From Acanthaster planci (taxonomy: Eukaryota > Echinodermata > Asteroidea > Valvatida > Acanthasteridae): a stretch of 64,000 bases of DNA. The stretch is taken from contig NW_019091582.1 in the NCBI RefSeq assembly GCF_001949145.1, forward strand, positions 207,985 through 271,984. Direction: 5' to 3'. The number at the start of each line of letters is the position of its first letter. Positions within the stretch are counted from its first letter, which is position 1. The notes beneath the pieces were generated by a model that saw nothing but the letters and a program-made list of their open reading frames with translations, did no database searches and was not told where the DNA came from. Position numbers and translations under genes: made by a program. Positions 34,701 to 45,802 of this stretch are shown in pieces.

Positions 34701-37700
34701 GTTTGTGTTTTCATTGCGTTAATATCTCTTCAGGTTGTCACTTTGTATCATTTGTCTTGATATTAATGACCCAGGCCTCCACCATAATTCCCACTTGTAT
34801 TGGTGACTTGAACAAAGATTTGAATGATAAAATGTTAAATTAAATCTTTGATGTCATATCAGTGACAGACTGGTGTTCTGGCTGAAAGATTTATTTTCTT
34901 CGTGGCCAGTATCCTTTTTTTATTGGAATTAGTGGCTGAATACGTGTTTGGGAATAATTTTGTGAGATGTCCAAATTATTTCTGATCAGCAAGTTCAAGT
35001 TTTTGAAACTCTTGGCTCACTTGATTAAACAGCACTTAGCTTCTTCTCTTGAGATGACTTTTTCGATTACAACCTGTTTTCATTCCACAACAAATTCAAT
35101 TATTCTACTGGAATGGACACAATGGTTTATTCTAGGTATAGCATCGTTTAGGGGACATGTCACCAGGCGCTCATTTATTTAAAATGGAAATTCCCGACGG
35201 CAAGCCACCATCGTCGTTCGAATTACACTTTTGGACACGTGGCTGTGTCACAGCACAGTCAATATTGTGCGCACGGCTCACCATAGGTTGGTCTGCGCGT
35301 TGTACAGCACGCCAATCGTGTAGTCAGTTGGTACCCAGCGAGGGTCTATAAGCGTGCGTCGCACTTGCGGTCACCCAGCTTCCTCCCTTGCCATCTTCCC
35401 TTGTACTTGCTCTTGCATTGTGCTATCCGACTTGTGCGCTTGGACAAGTGCTGTTCTGTGGGCGCTCTGTTTTGTCGACGCTAGGAAATTCCCACTCAGG
35501 GTTTCGTGATACAGCTTGGTTGGTCTCTGTTGGGAGGAGCCCGGGATTAGATTCCTGTGAGTGGAGATTGGATTGGACAACTAAATTACAGTAGGAAAAC
35601 GGAATTTGACTCGTTGGGAAGATAGTTCATGCGGGGAGAGATCATCACCTGGGTAGGTCTCATCACCTATTCACCTGGGTAGGTCTCATCACCTATTCAC
35701 CTGGGTAGGTCTCATCACCTATTCACCTGGGTAGGTCTCATCACCTATTCACCTGGGTAGGTCTCATCACCTATTTGGGACAGCACCTAATAAACACACA
35801 GCAAAACCTCCCGTTCTTGAGTCACTAATCCCTTTTATTACGAGTTCCCTTTCTCTCAAGCGCGTGTGAGAGCGTTCGTGACAGTTAACGCCCTGTACGC
35901 CTGGTGGTAGACTGCCCACAAACGAACCTGCTCCTTCGACCGGCCTTAGACTACATCGCCCGCTGACGTCGGCCGAGGACGACTCGTGGTCACTGTCGGC
36001 ACGATTGCCACAATAGTTATTAAAATGAATAAACGTAATTGTCAATCAAGGTTTCTCATTAAACGGGAAAAGAATATAACGTGTAAGTCTCTTTTCACAA
36101 AGGATCTCAATCAACTAAAAACATGCCTTTAAACTGTTTTCTTGCTCTAATCGTAGGTGTTTCAGCGGCGTCAAGATGGTATAGTTGACTTCTACCGCGA
36201 CTGGGAGAGCTACCGCCAGGGCTTCGGTGATTTGAACGGTGAATTCTGGCTCGGCAATGACAACCTGCACCGACTCACCGCTCAGGGCGAGTACAGACTG
36301 CGCGTCGATCTCGAGGACTTCGAAAACATCACTGCGTATGCCGAGTACGACACGTTTCGTGTTGCTGATGGGAGGGACAGCTACCAGTTGACGGCGATAG
36401 GATATTCAGGAACGGCTGGTACGTTATTGATGTGATATCTCACAAGCTACAGAGAAAGAGGTTGTCATGCGGAGAAAAAGAAAAGATTAAAGTGTTACAG
36501 AAATAGAAAACATTTAGTTCGGGTGAAGCATTTCAAAATTACAATAAATACGTAATCATTTACAAAAATATCATAAATTTAATGTTTACCCCATTAACTG
36601 TGACCGCAAAATGAATACAAAGACCCCGCGTTTCCCTGCCCACACAAAATCCCCGTTTGGTTGTTCGCGCTCCTAGGCTGATTGGATGACGTCATCCCTA
36701 GAACACGGCACGTACAGTGTACATGTACATAGCGCAGAGTACATGAAGTATCGCAAGCTTTGCAATAGACCACATTGTGTTTGATGTAGCGTTTGTTGTG
36801 GTTCAGTTCAAGAAATATACGGTAAGACTGTGTCTTTTAATTTCTACCTTGAACTGAGACAGTGTTTGCCTAGTCGGCCGGGGATTTTTTTTTGTGGGCG
36901 GGGAAACGCAGGACATTTCTATTTATTTTGGGGTCACAATTAATGGAGTAAACATTAAATTTATGATGTTTTTGAAATTGTTACTTATTTATTGTTATTC
37001 AGAAATACTTCACGTGAACTAAATGTTTTCTGCCCTTTAAACAGTACCCATCTCTTCGTGAAGAGTGGTTTGGGCTCCAGAATCTTTTGTGTCTGATCAA
37101 AACACCAACGAATTTGTAACACGCAGAATGCAACTCACCAATTTTAAATAAATAAAATGAAAGACAGAAATAAGATACATTCACCTTGGTAGGCAGAGGT
37201 ATTATCACTCAACCAGCTATCAAATATATCGACGTTGATTCATAAAAACCTCTGACAGTCTCCCTAATAATAACGCGCTGGCACCTGGATGAAAGATCGA
37301 TTCTGATTGGCCAAGAGTCTGTGTGCACGCAACTAACCATGCCCGCCAATTGGACAACACGCACTTGGAAAATTGCATAAAATGGAGGGGGGTGTTCAGA
37401 AAAATGAAAGTAATAGCCTGGAACAAAATTGCCGGGAATCCATCATATATCGACTTCTTTTGACTCTCTGTCTAAAAAGTTATTTATGAATTGGAATAAA
37501 TATATGTTGCTGATGTGAGGGACAGCTACCAGCTACCAGGAACGGCTGGTGCGTTATTGGTGTGATACTTTGCAAGCTACGGTGCACATACTTATTCCCT
37601 TATTAAGACAAAAAGAATCAGCATTTTCAACAAACTAAGGATATTATCTTTATTTTTGACGTAAAGAATCTTTATTGTTTATATTTACCAAATGAGCACG

Positions 37701-37981
37701 GACTCTCATTCAACCTATTTACCGCAGGTGATTCATTGTCTGGTCACAGTAACCATCCCTTCAGCACCAAAGACCGCGACAACGACTCCAGCGATTCTGA
37801 ATGTGCTATAGCTTACTCCGGCGCCTGGTGGTACTCAAGCTGTCACTCCTCCAATCTGAACGGCCTGTACCTCAGTGGGGAGACGGATGTCTACGCCAAG
37901 GGCGTAGTTTGGCAAGGGTTTAAAGGGTACTACTACTCACTGAAACGTACTGAGATGAAAATCAAGATCACATATAATTAG
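31747..37981 (+). CDS. FReD gene 4: secreted coiled-coil fibrinogen-related protein
   Basis: Four exons: 31747-32110, 33657-33823, 36157-36418, 37728-37981 (1047 nt, 348 aa, phases 1-0-1). Exon 1 has a signal peptide, Cys stub (CSGTVCNYS) and coiled coil almost identical to gene 3. Its donor is ACAG|GCAAGT, a GC-type donor; the next GT would break the frame. Exon 2 has a short Pro-rich linker, [19 protein letters not shown] and METDGGGWT, with an unusual extra Cys (HECSFNVYC, where relatives have DDxGPFxVYC). Exon 3 is [16 protein letters not shown]...GTAG. Exon 4 has [26 protein letters not shown] and [10 protein letters not shown], ending TAG. Predicted secreted, oligomerising glycan-binding protein. 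It is a close paralogue of gene 3 and downstream-most of the intact cluster members in this window. Confidence 0.85.
33843..34200 (+). repeat. Diverged two-copy direct repeat in intron 2 of FReD gene 4
   Basis: Units bounded by CAAAAGTGGAC contain CTAGTAGA.TTT and AGAAATTTGGATTTT twice (about 200 and 155 bp). The shorter second unit has a deletion. No coding content. Confidence 0.55.
35158..35883 (+). mobile_element. Possible solo LTR or LTR-like insertion in intron 2 of FReD gene 4
   Basis: About 726 bp bounded by TGTCAC and GTGACA (TG...CA inverted ends). On the plus strand it has TATAAG at 35347, a pyrimidine-rich start region, and AATAAA at 35789-35794. It is more GC-rich than the intron. 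Against the call: no matching target duplication and no obvious primer-binding site after 35883. The gene 3 intron shows no counterpart. Confidence 0.3.
35646..35775. repeat. 26-bp minisatellite, five perfect copies
   Basis: CACCTGGGTAGG followed by TCTCATCACCTATT is repeated five times without a mismatch. It sits inside the LTR-like segment, between its TATA-like and polyadenylation-like motifs. Confidence 0.95.
37506..37580 (+). pseudogene. Remnant of the FReD exon 3 3' end inside intron 3 of gene 4
   Basis: GTTGCTGATGTGAGGGACAG, then AGGAACGGCTGGTGCGTTAT and TGTGATAC...GCAAGCTAC duplicate the end of gene 4 exon 3 and its donor-side intron sequence (36361-36450), with an internal deletion of about 19 bp. 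The fragment lacks an acceptor and is frame-disrupted, so it is not an exon. Confidence 0.8.
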
Positions 37982-38754
37982 GTCTCAAGAGTTAATCTTA
38001 GGCCAACTTGTTCGTATCAGGAACCTAGATGGACGAAATCTCGTAAATTCATTTATAATTCCAATCGTTTTTTTTTTTCTGGGCATATATTTATCCACAT
38101 TTTTCTCTTTAGAAACTTCGGTCAGCAATTAACACAACCTTGCTATCTTTTTTATAAATTAATTTTAAAAATATGTAGGCAAGTCCTAAACGTCAATGTT
38201 CAGCTGATTGAAATCGTTCGTCAATACTTCAAACATTTGTAGATTTTAATTGGTATGAGTAGTCCGGGCAACCCCTGCAGAAGGAAACCAATTCCGCAGA
38301 TGAAACCTCTCAGAAATTCTGGTCTTAAATCATTTCGTTTTTTATTTTAGTTTCCTTAACTGCTTATTGTAACTCACGATGCCCCTGCATGACTCACTGA
38401 GCAATTTTGCTTTTGGGTGGGACAAGCCATCTTTTGTTTCAGCATCCAGCAAATATTTGCCAGAACTGTTTTAATTTTAAATCCAAACTTTATTCCCAGG
38501 AATCATACAAATCACTTTCGTGTGCATGCTTGTAAATGAATACAGTGAGCATTGGCTATAATATTTTTGACAGATCTATTATTAGAAAGAAGTTGACTCT
38601 CATAGAATTGGTTTCAAAATGAACAGAAGGCATTAAAGGGAAAATGCTTGCATTCTCGACACTTCTACATACAGACCACAGACCACATAGGTCTGCCTTT
38701 CCTAGACCGGTACACTTTTTCACCCGCGTCACGGGATTGCGCTAAATGTAAACA

Positions 38755-38870
38755 ATACTTGAATAAGTAGATTACCATCACAATACTATGCACTCATTAC
38801 CATCACAACACATTGCGGTCCAGTACGATTGTGACATCACAGGAAAAAGGTTTATTCACATCGGAGCCAT
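38755..38870 (+). repeat. Dispersed repeat, copy 2
   Basis: Matches the reverse complement of window positions 1-100. This copy has an internal duplication of CATTACCATCACAA.A. Confidence 0.5.
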
Positions 38871-38988
38871 GAGTTTTTTTCAGTTGTTGAATTGTGTATT
38901 TATAAGCGTCTATATGAAATGCGTCTACAGGACAGTTATTTTTTACCTCTCCAGTCATAGATTTTGAGCCTTTGAACGTTTGCCATCG

Positions 38989-39190
38989 CTACAAGTTGCA
39001 TTGCAGCTGTAAAGACCATTTACAAAACGCTGTTGCAGGAGAACACAAGCTAGAACTAGACGTTTCTGATGCTTGGCGGAGGAAATTGTAGCTTAGTTTA
39101 CAAGTATGGAGCATATCGACTAACATGAGGATAATAGTGAAGTGTGTTGCTGAAATGTACTTGTTTAAAAATTGTAACTGAATAAAACAA
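38989..39190 (-). repeat. Duplicated segment, copy 1 (paralogous to 42215-42380)
   Basis: AAGCTAGAACTAGA and GTAGCTTAGTTT correspond to AAGCTAGAATTAGA and TGAGCTTAGTTT in the second copy. On the minus strand both are open to a stop and give loosely similar Ser-rich tails (SSSSLCSPATAF against SNSSLSDAASAVF), but a 4-bp indel breaks the common frame further upstream. It could be a decayed C-terminal exon pair or a non-coding repeat. Confidence 0.35.
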
Positions 39191-40666
39191 GCTTGTATCC
39201 TGGTATTACTCGATCTTTGCGCTGCTCCAATTCTCAAGTTCACATCTGTCCGTTTCATTGGCTCTATATCAGAATAAGAGATGGCATTTCATTTATCCAA
39301 AATATTTTTCATCATAAGTGGGAAGCTGATCATAATGCTAAGCACAAGCACAAGGCAAGCACAATGATTCAGTCTGTAAACTAATTTGACATTTGACAGT
39401 AAAGACTACAAAACAAATTGATATCAATTAACTTTATTTCAGCATCTTGAATTCTTTTCTTGAATATTGTACTATATGTCTCTAAATACAATAAAAAAAA
39501 TCGACGGTTCGCTAATAAAGGAATGATGAGGAGAACGGTCGCATCTAAATATCAATGAACATCGACGGTTTAAGGTTTCTGCATTCGAAAATTTTGAGCG
39601 AGGAAAAGGAAGTCACCTCTTGAAAAAAGGGATGTCGGCAAACAGACGTTGCAATTGGCAACTTTTAAAACCTTTTGAGTTGAGCCTCTCCTTTTATCTG
39701 GCCAAATTTGAGGGATTTCTAAATTGCTTGAAATTCAACAACCAATAAAGTACAATAATGTTTCTTTGCATGTATAAACAGTTGGTCGTACAGTTACAAG
39801 GGGTAGGAATGTATTATGACCAAAGCCGTAGTGGTTTTTTAAGGGGGATATTTTGCATTTTAGTGTCAAAGGTTGGCTAATATAACAGGAGGAAACATTC
39901 CCTAGGGCCCAAGAAAGCATAGAGGAAAAGTCACTAATATGTGATTCCAAGTACTTTTGTTTTGTGAAGATTTATGATTTTGTTTGTATTTTTTCTGGGA
40001 AATCAGGGAAAAGAAGATTGCACAGCCTGGGAGCTGGCAAAAGCAAACTAAAAGTGCAGTTTCACACAAACACCCGGAACAAAATACCGAACGAATTCCA
40101 AAGGAAGGTCAGTTCCTCATCCTGGCCAACGCCAGCAAAGCTTAATGAATGAAAATGCTAAAAAGGCCTACACTGAAATCACGCCACTGTGAGCTGCAAT
40201 CTTCAACGATGATTTGTCAGGCCGCGTGCTCTCACCTTACCTCTTAAATATCCCGCACAGGTTCACGTCATTGTTTAGACGAACAATGACCTCAATGACG
40301 CCATTACTTAGCTCCCTCTGCGTTCCTTGCATGCTTCATGCCCTAACACTGAAGCTGCACGGAACACTCTGGGCCGTTAGTCAAGGCCGCGACTTGAAAA
40401 TGCCCAAGACTGTGTGCACTTCTAAGCGACTAAAATGTACACTCATTTTTCATGCTGGGTTCAGAACTTTCTCAGTTCTGTGAAAGTTCATTAAATATTC
40501 AACATTCCACTTCGTTAATATTTACACTTGATCAGTCGTAACGCGCGTACATGACTGGACACGTTATGAATAAGAGGTCTCTATTTTATTTCCTGAATTT
40601 TCATTGGATAATGATCGTCAGCGGTCTAACGCACATACTAACGGTGTAAAACGAAAGAACACTAAT

Positions 40667-40774
40667 ATCACAGTACACACGGAATGGACCTCTATTATCA
40701 GTTGGTTTAATCAAGTACAGACCGCCGCTGGTAGCGGTACCGCCAGCGAAGGAGTCAGAACAGTCCTTGGGGAA
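40667..40774 (-). pseudogene. Orphan, inverted FReD exon 2 fragment
   Basis: Read on the minus strand it gives FPKDCSDSFAGGTATSGG, then PFRVYCD, clearly the start of the fibrinogen domain, and stops matching where METDGGGWT should follow. The upstream flank resembles the intron 1 end of FReD gene 2, but the acceptor is changed (TTTAAG) and the linker is lost so that phase-1 entry would be out of frame. No exons 1, 3 or 4 are found nearby. I read it as a decayed, inverted paralogue. Confidence 0.75.
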
Positions 40775-41032
40775 CTTAAAGGTAGATGGAGGCATAAGAG
40801 GGAAGCAAACAAGTACAATAACCACTAACATCGTTAACGAAAAGAGCAGTTTTTAAGTGGTCTTGTATCGTGTCGCGTAGTATGAATAAGGCCATTGACG
40901 TTCAGTTAGGCTCAAATAGCCTTTTGTTCAAGACTTCGTATTCACAAAAGGTCTTACACCATGTTTGCTTTTATTTAATTTAACTCAGTTACCGTCACCG
41001 AAACCAAGAACTGACACTCGGTTGCAAGTGGG

Positions 41033-41312
41033 TGTCAGTTCGTGAAAACTCCACCATCAACAATTTCGGTTTCACGAACTGGCATCCAGCAGTGCGCGCT
41101 GACATCGGACACTGAAGCTAACTAGACGAATGCTTTGAAAGTTTGGCATGAATTTAATGCATCAATATACTTGCTGCCTTACCCCCAAATTTCAACAAAA
41201 TTTGTTTTAACTGGTGGATTTATGATAGGTGTCAATTCGTGAAAACGAAAATGCACGGTGTGCGCGGTTGCAGTGCTGCAGTGTACTGGGTTCCCCAATC
41301 GTGAAAACGAAA
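41033..41312. repeat. Recurring GTCAGTTCGTGAAAAC motif cluster
   Basis: TGTCAGTTCGTGAAAAC at 41033-41049 returns inverted at 41068-41084, direct at 41230-41246 and partially at about 41296-41308. Two copies continue into GAAAACGAAA (41241-41250, 41303-41312), matching the GAAAnnGAAA core bound by IRF-family factors. Function is unknown. Confidence 0.4.
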
Positions 41313-42214
41313 ATAGCTCGGTTCTCTTAATAATATCACCATATCACCTCGCGCACGACCGAATATAAGTCCGCGGTGTCGGCGACAATATACACATAAC
41401 TCTGTCTAATACTGTTGAATATTCAAATTTAATCATTCAGAAGTTTTCTCTAATAGTGCGAGGCACTATGCAGTGTTCTTTTGTTTAGTTTTGATAGCTT
41501 ATAATTATTATGCAATAATTGACCAGCCAACACTGGCTTCCTTTAAATTAATACCAAACCACTTTAGTGTACATTTAATTACCATTAATTACCGTTTAAT
41601 TACCATTGGAAGGGGGTATACCTCACTAAAGAAAATATAGCTAAATAACTTTAGAAAATAACATTCCTTGGTAACAGTAGGCTGGTGTCCTTGTGGACCC
41701 ATGTAAACCCATCTGGGAAGTTACTTTTCTGAAATGTACGACGTGAACACCATTCTGCACGGAATATTCATGGTACAATTTTTATCGTCCTGTTTTTCTG
41801 CAATGGACCCTTTTGCGTTAAGGCGGAGTCAGAGACGATTCTATGCTTTGTTTTTTTAATTCAATTACAACGAATGCAATGCCCTCTAACGTGACGTCAT
41901 ACGCAGGGAGTCTGCAGAAACCATCTGTTGTTCACAGAGTGTGTCAACTATCACAACATCAACTTAGCGGCCATTCCCGAGTAGGCCTCTTCCGCCAAGT
42001 GGTAGTTTTCACTCTCATCACTCATTAGCAACACGAAACAATTCGTACTCGGTGCCCAAACCATCTGTAATTTGATGTTAATAATTTGTGACAAGAAAAT
42101 CAAAAATAAAGTTCAATAATTTCAGCATCGACTCCACTGTCGGTCAAGTATCTGACACTAAGACCTTTGAATAATTTCCTTGTGCATCTAGTTAGTTTGA
42201 GTTTGTAGTCTCCA

Positions 42215-42380
42215 ACTGGTGACAGCTGTTCTTGTCATTGTGAGAAAAAACTGCAGATGCAGCATCAGATAAGCTAGAATTAGATGGTTCTTTTGATTGG
42301 CAAGTTCTGAGCTTAGTTTCCAATAAAAAGCATGTATCAACTTGCTTGGGAATATTGTAACATCGCCACTTTTGTGAGTT
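42215..42380 (-). repeat. Duplicated segment, copy 2 (paralogous to 38989-39190)
   Basis: See the first copy. Here the minus-strand frame is open for 100 codons (42192-42494) and ends in a Ser/Asn-rich tail without a known motif. Confidence 0.35.
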
Positions 42381-43171
42381 TCTAACACGTCTGAAGAAAA
42401 AAAAGGCCTGTCCTCTGGTCCAGTGGCTTCTGGCCTTCATTACACCTCTAACACCGGTGAACACACACAGAGTTTTATATAAACATGCAACCAATCTGGA
42501 TGTCCTCTCTCATTTGCACTGGAATCGAATCATACCAAAAAACACGTCTGACAGAACTGGTGCAAAAAAAGGGAGTGAAATATATTGAGGGCGGGAACCA
42601 GTCAAGTGAACTGAATTTCTATTCAGCGGCTACTGTTGAACAGAACGAACAATTCAATGACATGAGAGCAACGATCCACCAATCAGATTATGAGGATTTT
42701 TGCAGCAATTAAAGAACTATGTAGGCCGTTGTCCAGCAGATTAGAGCGTGCACTTTAACGCAGCTCAGCTCTCTACACACACCCTCAAAAAGGCGTAAAA
42801 TTGCCCCCAAACCGAAGCAAAGTCTTCCTTCATGAAGACAGTTCTGTACCTTTGTGCTGAAACATAAACTGATCATCCAAATTCAGACTGATATGACTTC
42901 GCGTTTAATTGTCGTGCCAGACTGAGAATGGAAAACAGTGACTCGTTCAAAAAAGGCATTTATTAAGGTGTTGCATAAAACCAAATGTTTCTCGTCCTTT
43001 AACTATATGGCAAGATTCATTTCAACAGACTGAATGTTCCATTCGGCCTGTCACTTCATGAAATTACTCTTACCTCTGCACTAAAACAGTATTAATATGT
43101 TCCAGCAGCCAAATGCGGCTATAACCTCTAGATGTCACTAGTGCACTGGTCTGTTTCAACAATGTTGAATT

Positions 43172-43326
43172 GGGGCGTTTCACAATAGTGCGCCTCCAAG
43201 AGTTTACAACATGTTGGCCAATCACAATGCGCGAAATCTGCCGACCCAACCTGCAAACAGATTTAGCGCGTTGTGATTGGCCAACGCTTTGTAAACTCTT
43301 GGAGGCGTACTATTGTGAAACGCCGG
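43172..43326. mobile_element. Near-palindromic MITE, about 155 bp
   Basis: GGGGCGTTTCACAATAGTGC, then CTCCAAGAGTTTACAA and TTGGCCAATCACAATGCGCG, is mirrored to CGTACTATTGTGAAACGCCGG at the right end. The arms are about 70 bp with a short centre. A single arm occurs at 29519-29600. It would form a strong hairpin. Confidence 0.75.
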
Positions 43327-45168
43327 TATTAGAGTCCCAGCTCGATAACACCAGTGGGAAGGATATAAAAATGTTTTGAGAACGGCCAAAGTGCCGTATC
43401 CGGGACAAATTATGATTATCTGAAGTCAATTCGTTTGTTTTTTTTCCGATATTTATTTCCGTTTTGCAATGTAAATATCAATAATAATCAATCAAGTTAT
43501 ACACAAGAGACGACTTTTCCTCAGCAATTAAATTTTAAAATCCCGACAATGAAATCCCACGGGTAGCCTTCATCTGACCAATTCTGTACAAATGCCATTT
43601 TCACAAAAATTAATCATTTTTTGCAAAACTGTGAAGGCAAGTGATGGTGGAAAACAACCAACATTAACAGATAGCGAGGCCCTAATATATTTCAAGTATA
43701 ATTTCCTTCATTTGCCATCTTCGATGAGTTTGTATTCCACATTAAACCCCTCAAACAGAGGTTGCAATGCTGTCAGTCTGTTACCAGAGTAAGACATAGC
43801 ATTACCTGATACTACCAACTAATAGGAGAAGTAAATGGACACTTCCAAATTAGAAATAACACTAGAGTTTAGGTCCTATGTTTATAATAGCCTACTGCTT
43901 CCATTACAAGAGACAAGAATACACATAGTGTGAAAATCCATCCCATGTCATAATCTGCATAGAGTATCAAAGTGAATCCATCACGTGCACAATTAACTGT
44001 GTAAAAGGCCTTAGCGCAAGAACCAGGCTCAACCAGCACGTGAACCAACGCGCACGCTTACACCATTTGTTTGTACTTTTCACGTCCTGATTCAAATTAC
44101 GTCAAGCTTCGGTACTATATGGACGGACGCAACTTTATGCATTCATCCGGGAGCTTTCGCAACCCAAGGTCACAGCGAGGTGAAAACCAAAGATCGTATA
44201 GCGCCGCCAATACGACCTTTGGTGAGAACACAGTTGACTTGTCGCAATGCATGCAGCGGATGTTTTCATCGTTAAAGGTCACAGAGTTCCTGGATGAAAG
44301 CATGATTAAGTTGCATCGGTCCATATAAACACGGCGTGTGCTACATCTACACGTTTACAATGACCAAACTGAAACTAGAATACTCGATATCAGCTTCTCG
44401 TGGAAGACATGCATTACGACAGAATCTCCCTCAAGCAAAGTGTTTACAGTTCAAGTCCTTAAAATCCATTTGCTACTGGCACTTGCAATCCCATATGTAC
44501 ATATACACATAAATGCACACCATTCGACACTGTATAAATAACACAGTATGTGACACAGTAACCATCTTGAGGGCGATTAAGGCCTTTGATCTGCTACTTT
44601 GGGGCATTCAAAGGTACAGATTTAAAAATAGCAAAGAAAATACCGTCTAAGATGGCTGCTGTGCACGAAGTCTGCACCTTTTTTCTTTCGAGGTTTTCAT
44701 TGCGATAGCGGCTCTGAGCTTCTAGTAAAATATAAATGATACAGTAATTAATTTAAATTGAAAGCTCAAAAGGCATAATTTCAACTTAAATTCCGGTGAG
44801 TTGTTCTTGTCAAATTCTTCTATTTACAACTAGAGTTAGATGTGAATTTACTTCATGAACAAAGTGCCTTGTATTTGGTTCTTTTGTAAAGGTTTCCAGG
44901 AATCTGTCTCTCAATGCAAGGAAGCTTGTAACTGATAAGCTTTTTTCACAAAAATGTCAAGGAAGGAAGCACAGATGTTACAAAGCATTGTGGCTAGCTT
45001 ACTGCAATTAACCAATGCACGCTAACTCCAAGTGCATTAAACAAAATGTAACCAGCAAGAACACAAAAACACACATAAAAGGATGTGCCTTGGAAAGATT
45101 GGCACAACAACACTTGCACAGTCCACAGCACAGTCTCACTGATAGGTAACTCCCATTGAAAATGACAT

Positions 45169-45413
45169 TAGGGCCGTTTTCCAATACTCAACTTCGTCTC
45201 CGTCTCAGGCTTTGTCCCCGAAACCAATCCCCGATTGTGGGCCTGAAGTGTTTAAATCAAATTGGATTTCTGTCAGTTTTGCTCTCTTGCATCTTATTTG
45301 ATGTTTTGTGGCACTATTAGACTAATTACTGTGCTCACAGCTTGAAAGTCAGTTATTAAAAAAACACTTGAAGCCTGAGATGCAGCTGAAGCTGAGTACT
45401 CGAAAACGGCCTA
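45169..45413. mobile_element. MITE with TA target site
   Basis: Terminal inverted repeats GGGCCGTTTTCCAATACTC and the reverse complement of GAGTACTCGAAAACGGCC, both continuing to CTCAGGCTT, are flanked on each side by TA. This is typical of Tc1/mariner-type non-autonomous elements. Length about 241 bp without the TA. Confidence 0.65.
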
Positions 45414-45522
45414 GGATTTCACCCAAGTGGGAAAGTAGTGTTCCGGCAGTGACATTTTAAGCACGGTTGAATAATTCCCTCCGTCTGGTATTTGATTTGT
45501 TTGTTGCACTTCACTTACGAGG

Positions 45523-45802
45523 NNNNNNNNNNNNNNNNNNNNNNNNNNNNNNNNNNNNNNNNNNNNNNNNNNNNNNNNNNNNNNNNNNNNNNNNNNNNNN
45601 NNNNNNNNNNNNNNNNNNNNNNNNNNNNNNNNNNNNNNNNNNNNNNNNNNNNNNNNNNNNNNNNNNNNNNNNNNNNNNNNNNNNNNNNNNNNNNNNNNNN
45701 NNNNNNNNNNNNNNNNNNNNNNNNNNNNNNNNNNNNNNNNNNNNNNNNNNNNNNNNNNNNNNNNNNNNNNNNNNNNNNNNNNNNNNNNNNNNNNNNNNNN
45801 NN
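45523..45802. other. Assembly gap (280 N)
   Basis: Run of undetermined bases. Open frames crossing it on both strands are artefacts. Confidence 0.99.

Noticed and set aside
35646-35775. Regularly repeated 26-bp units resembling a CRISPR array
   Set aside because: The units are directly contiguous with no spacers, the context is a eukaryotic intron, and no cas genes are present.
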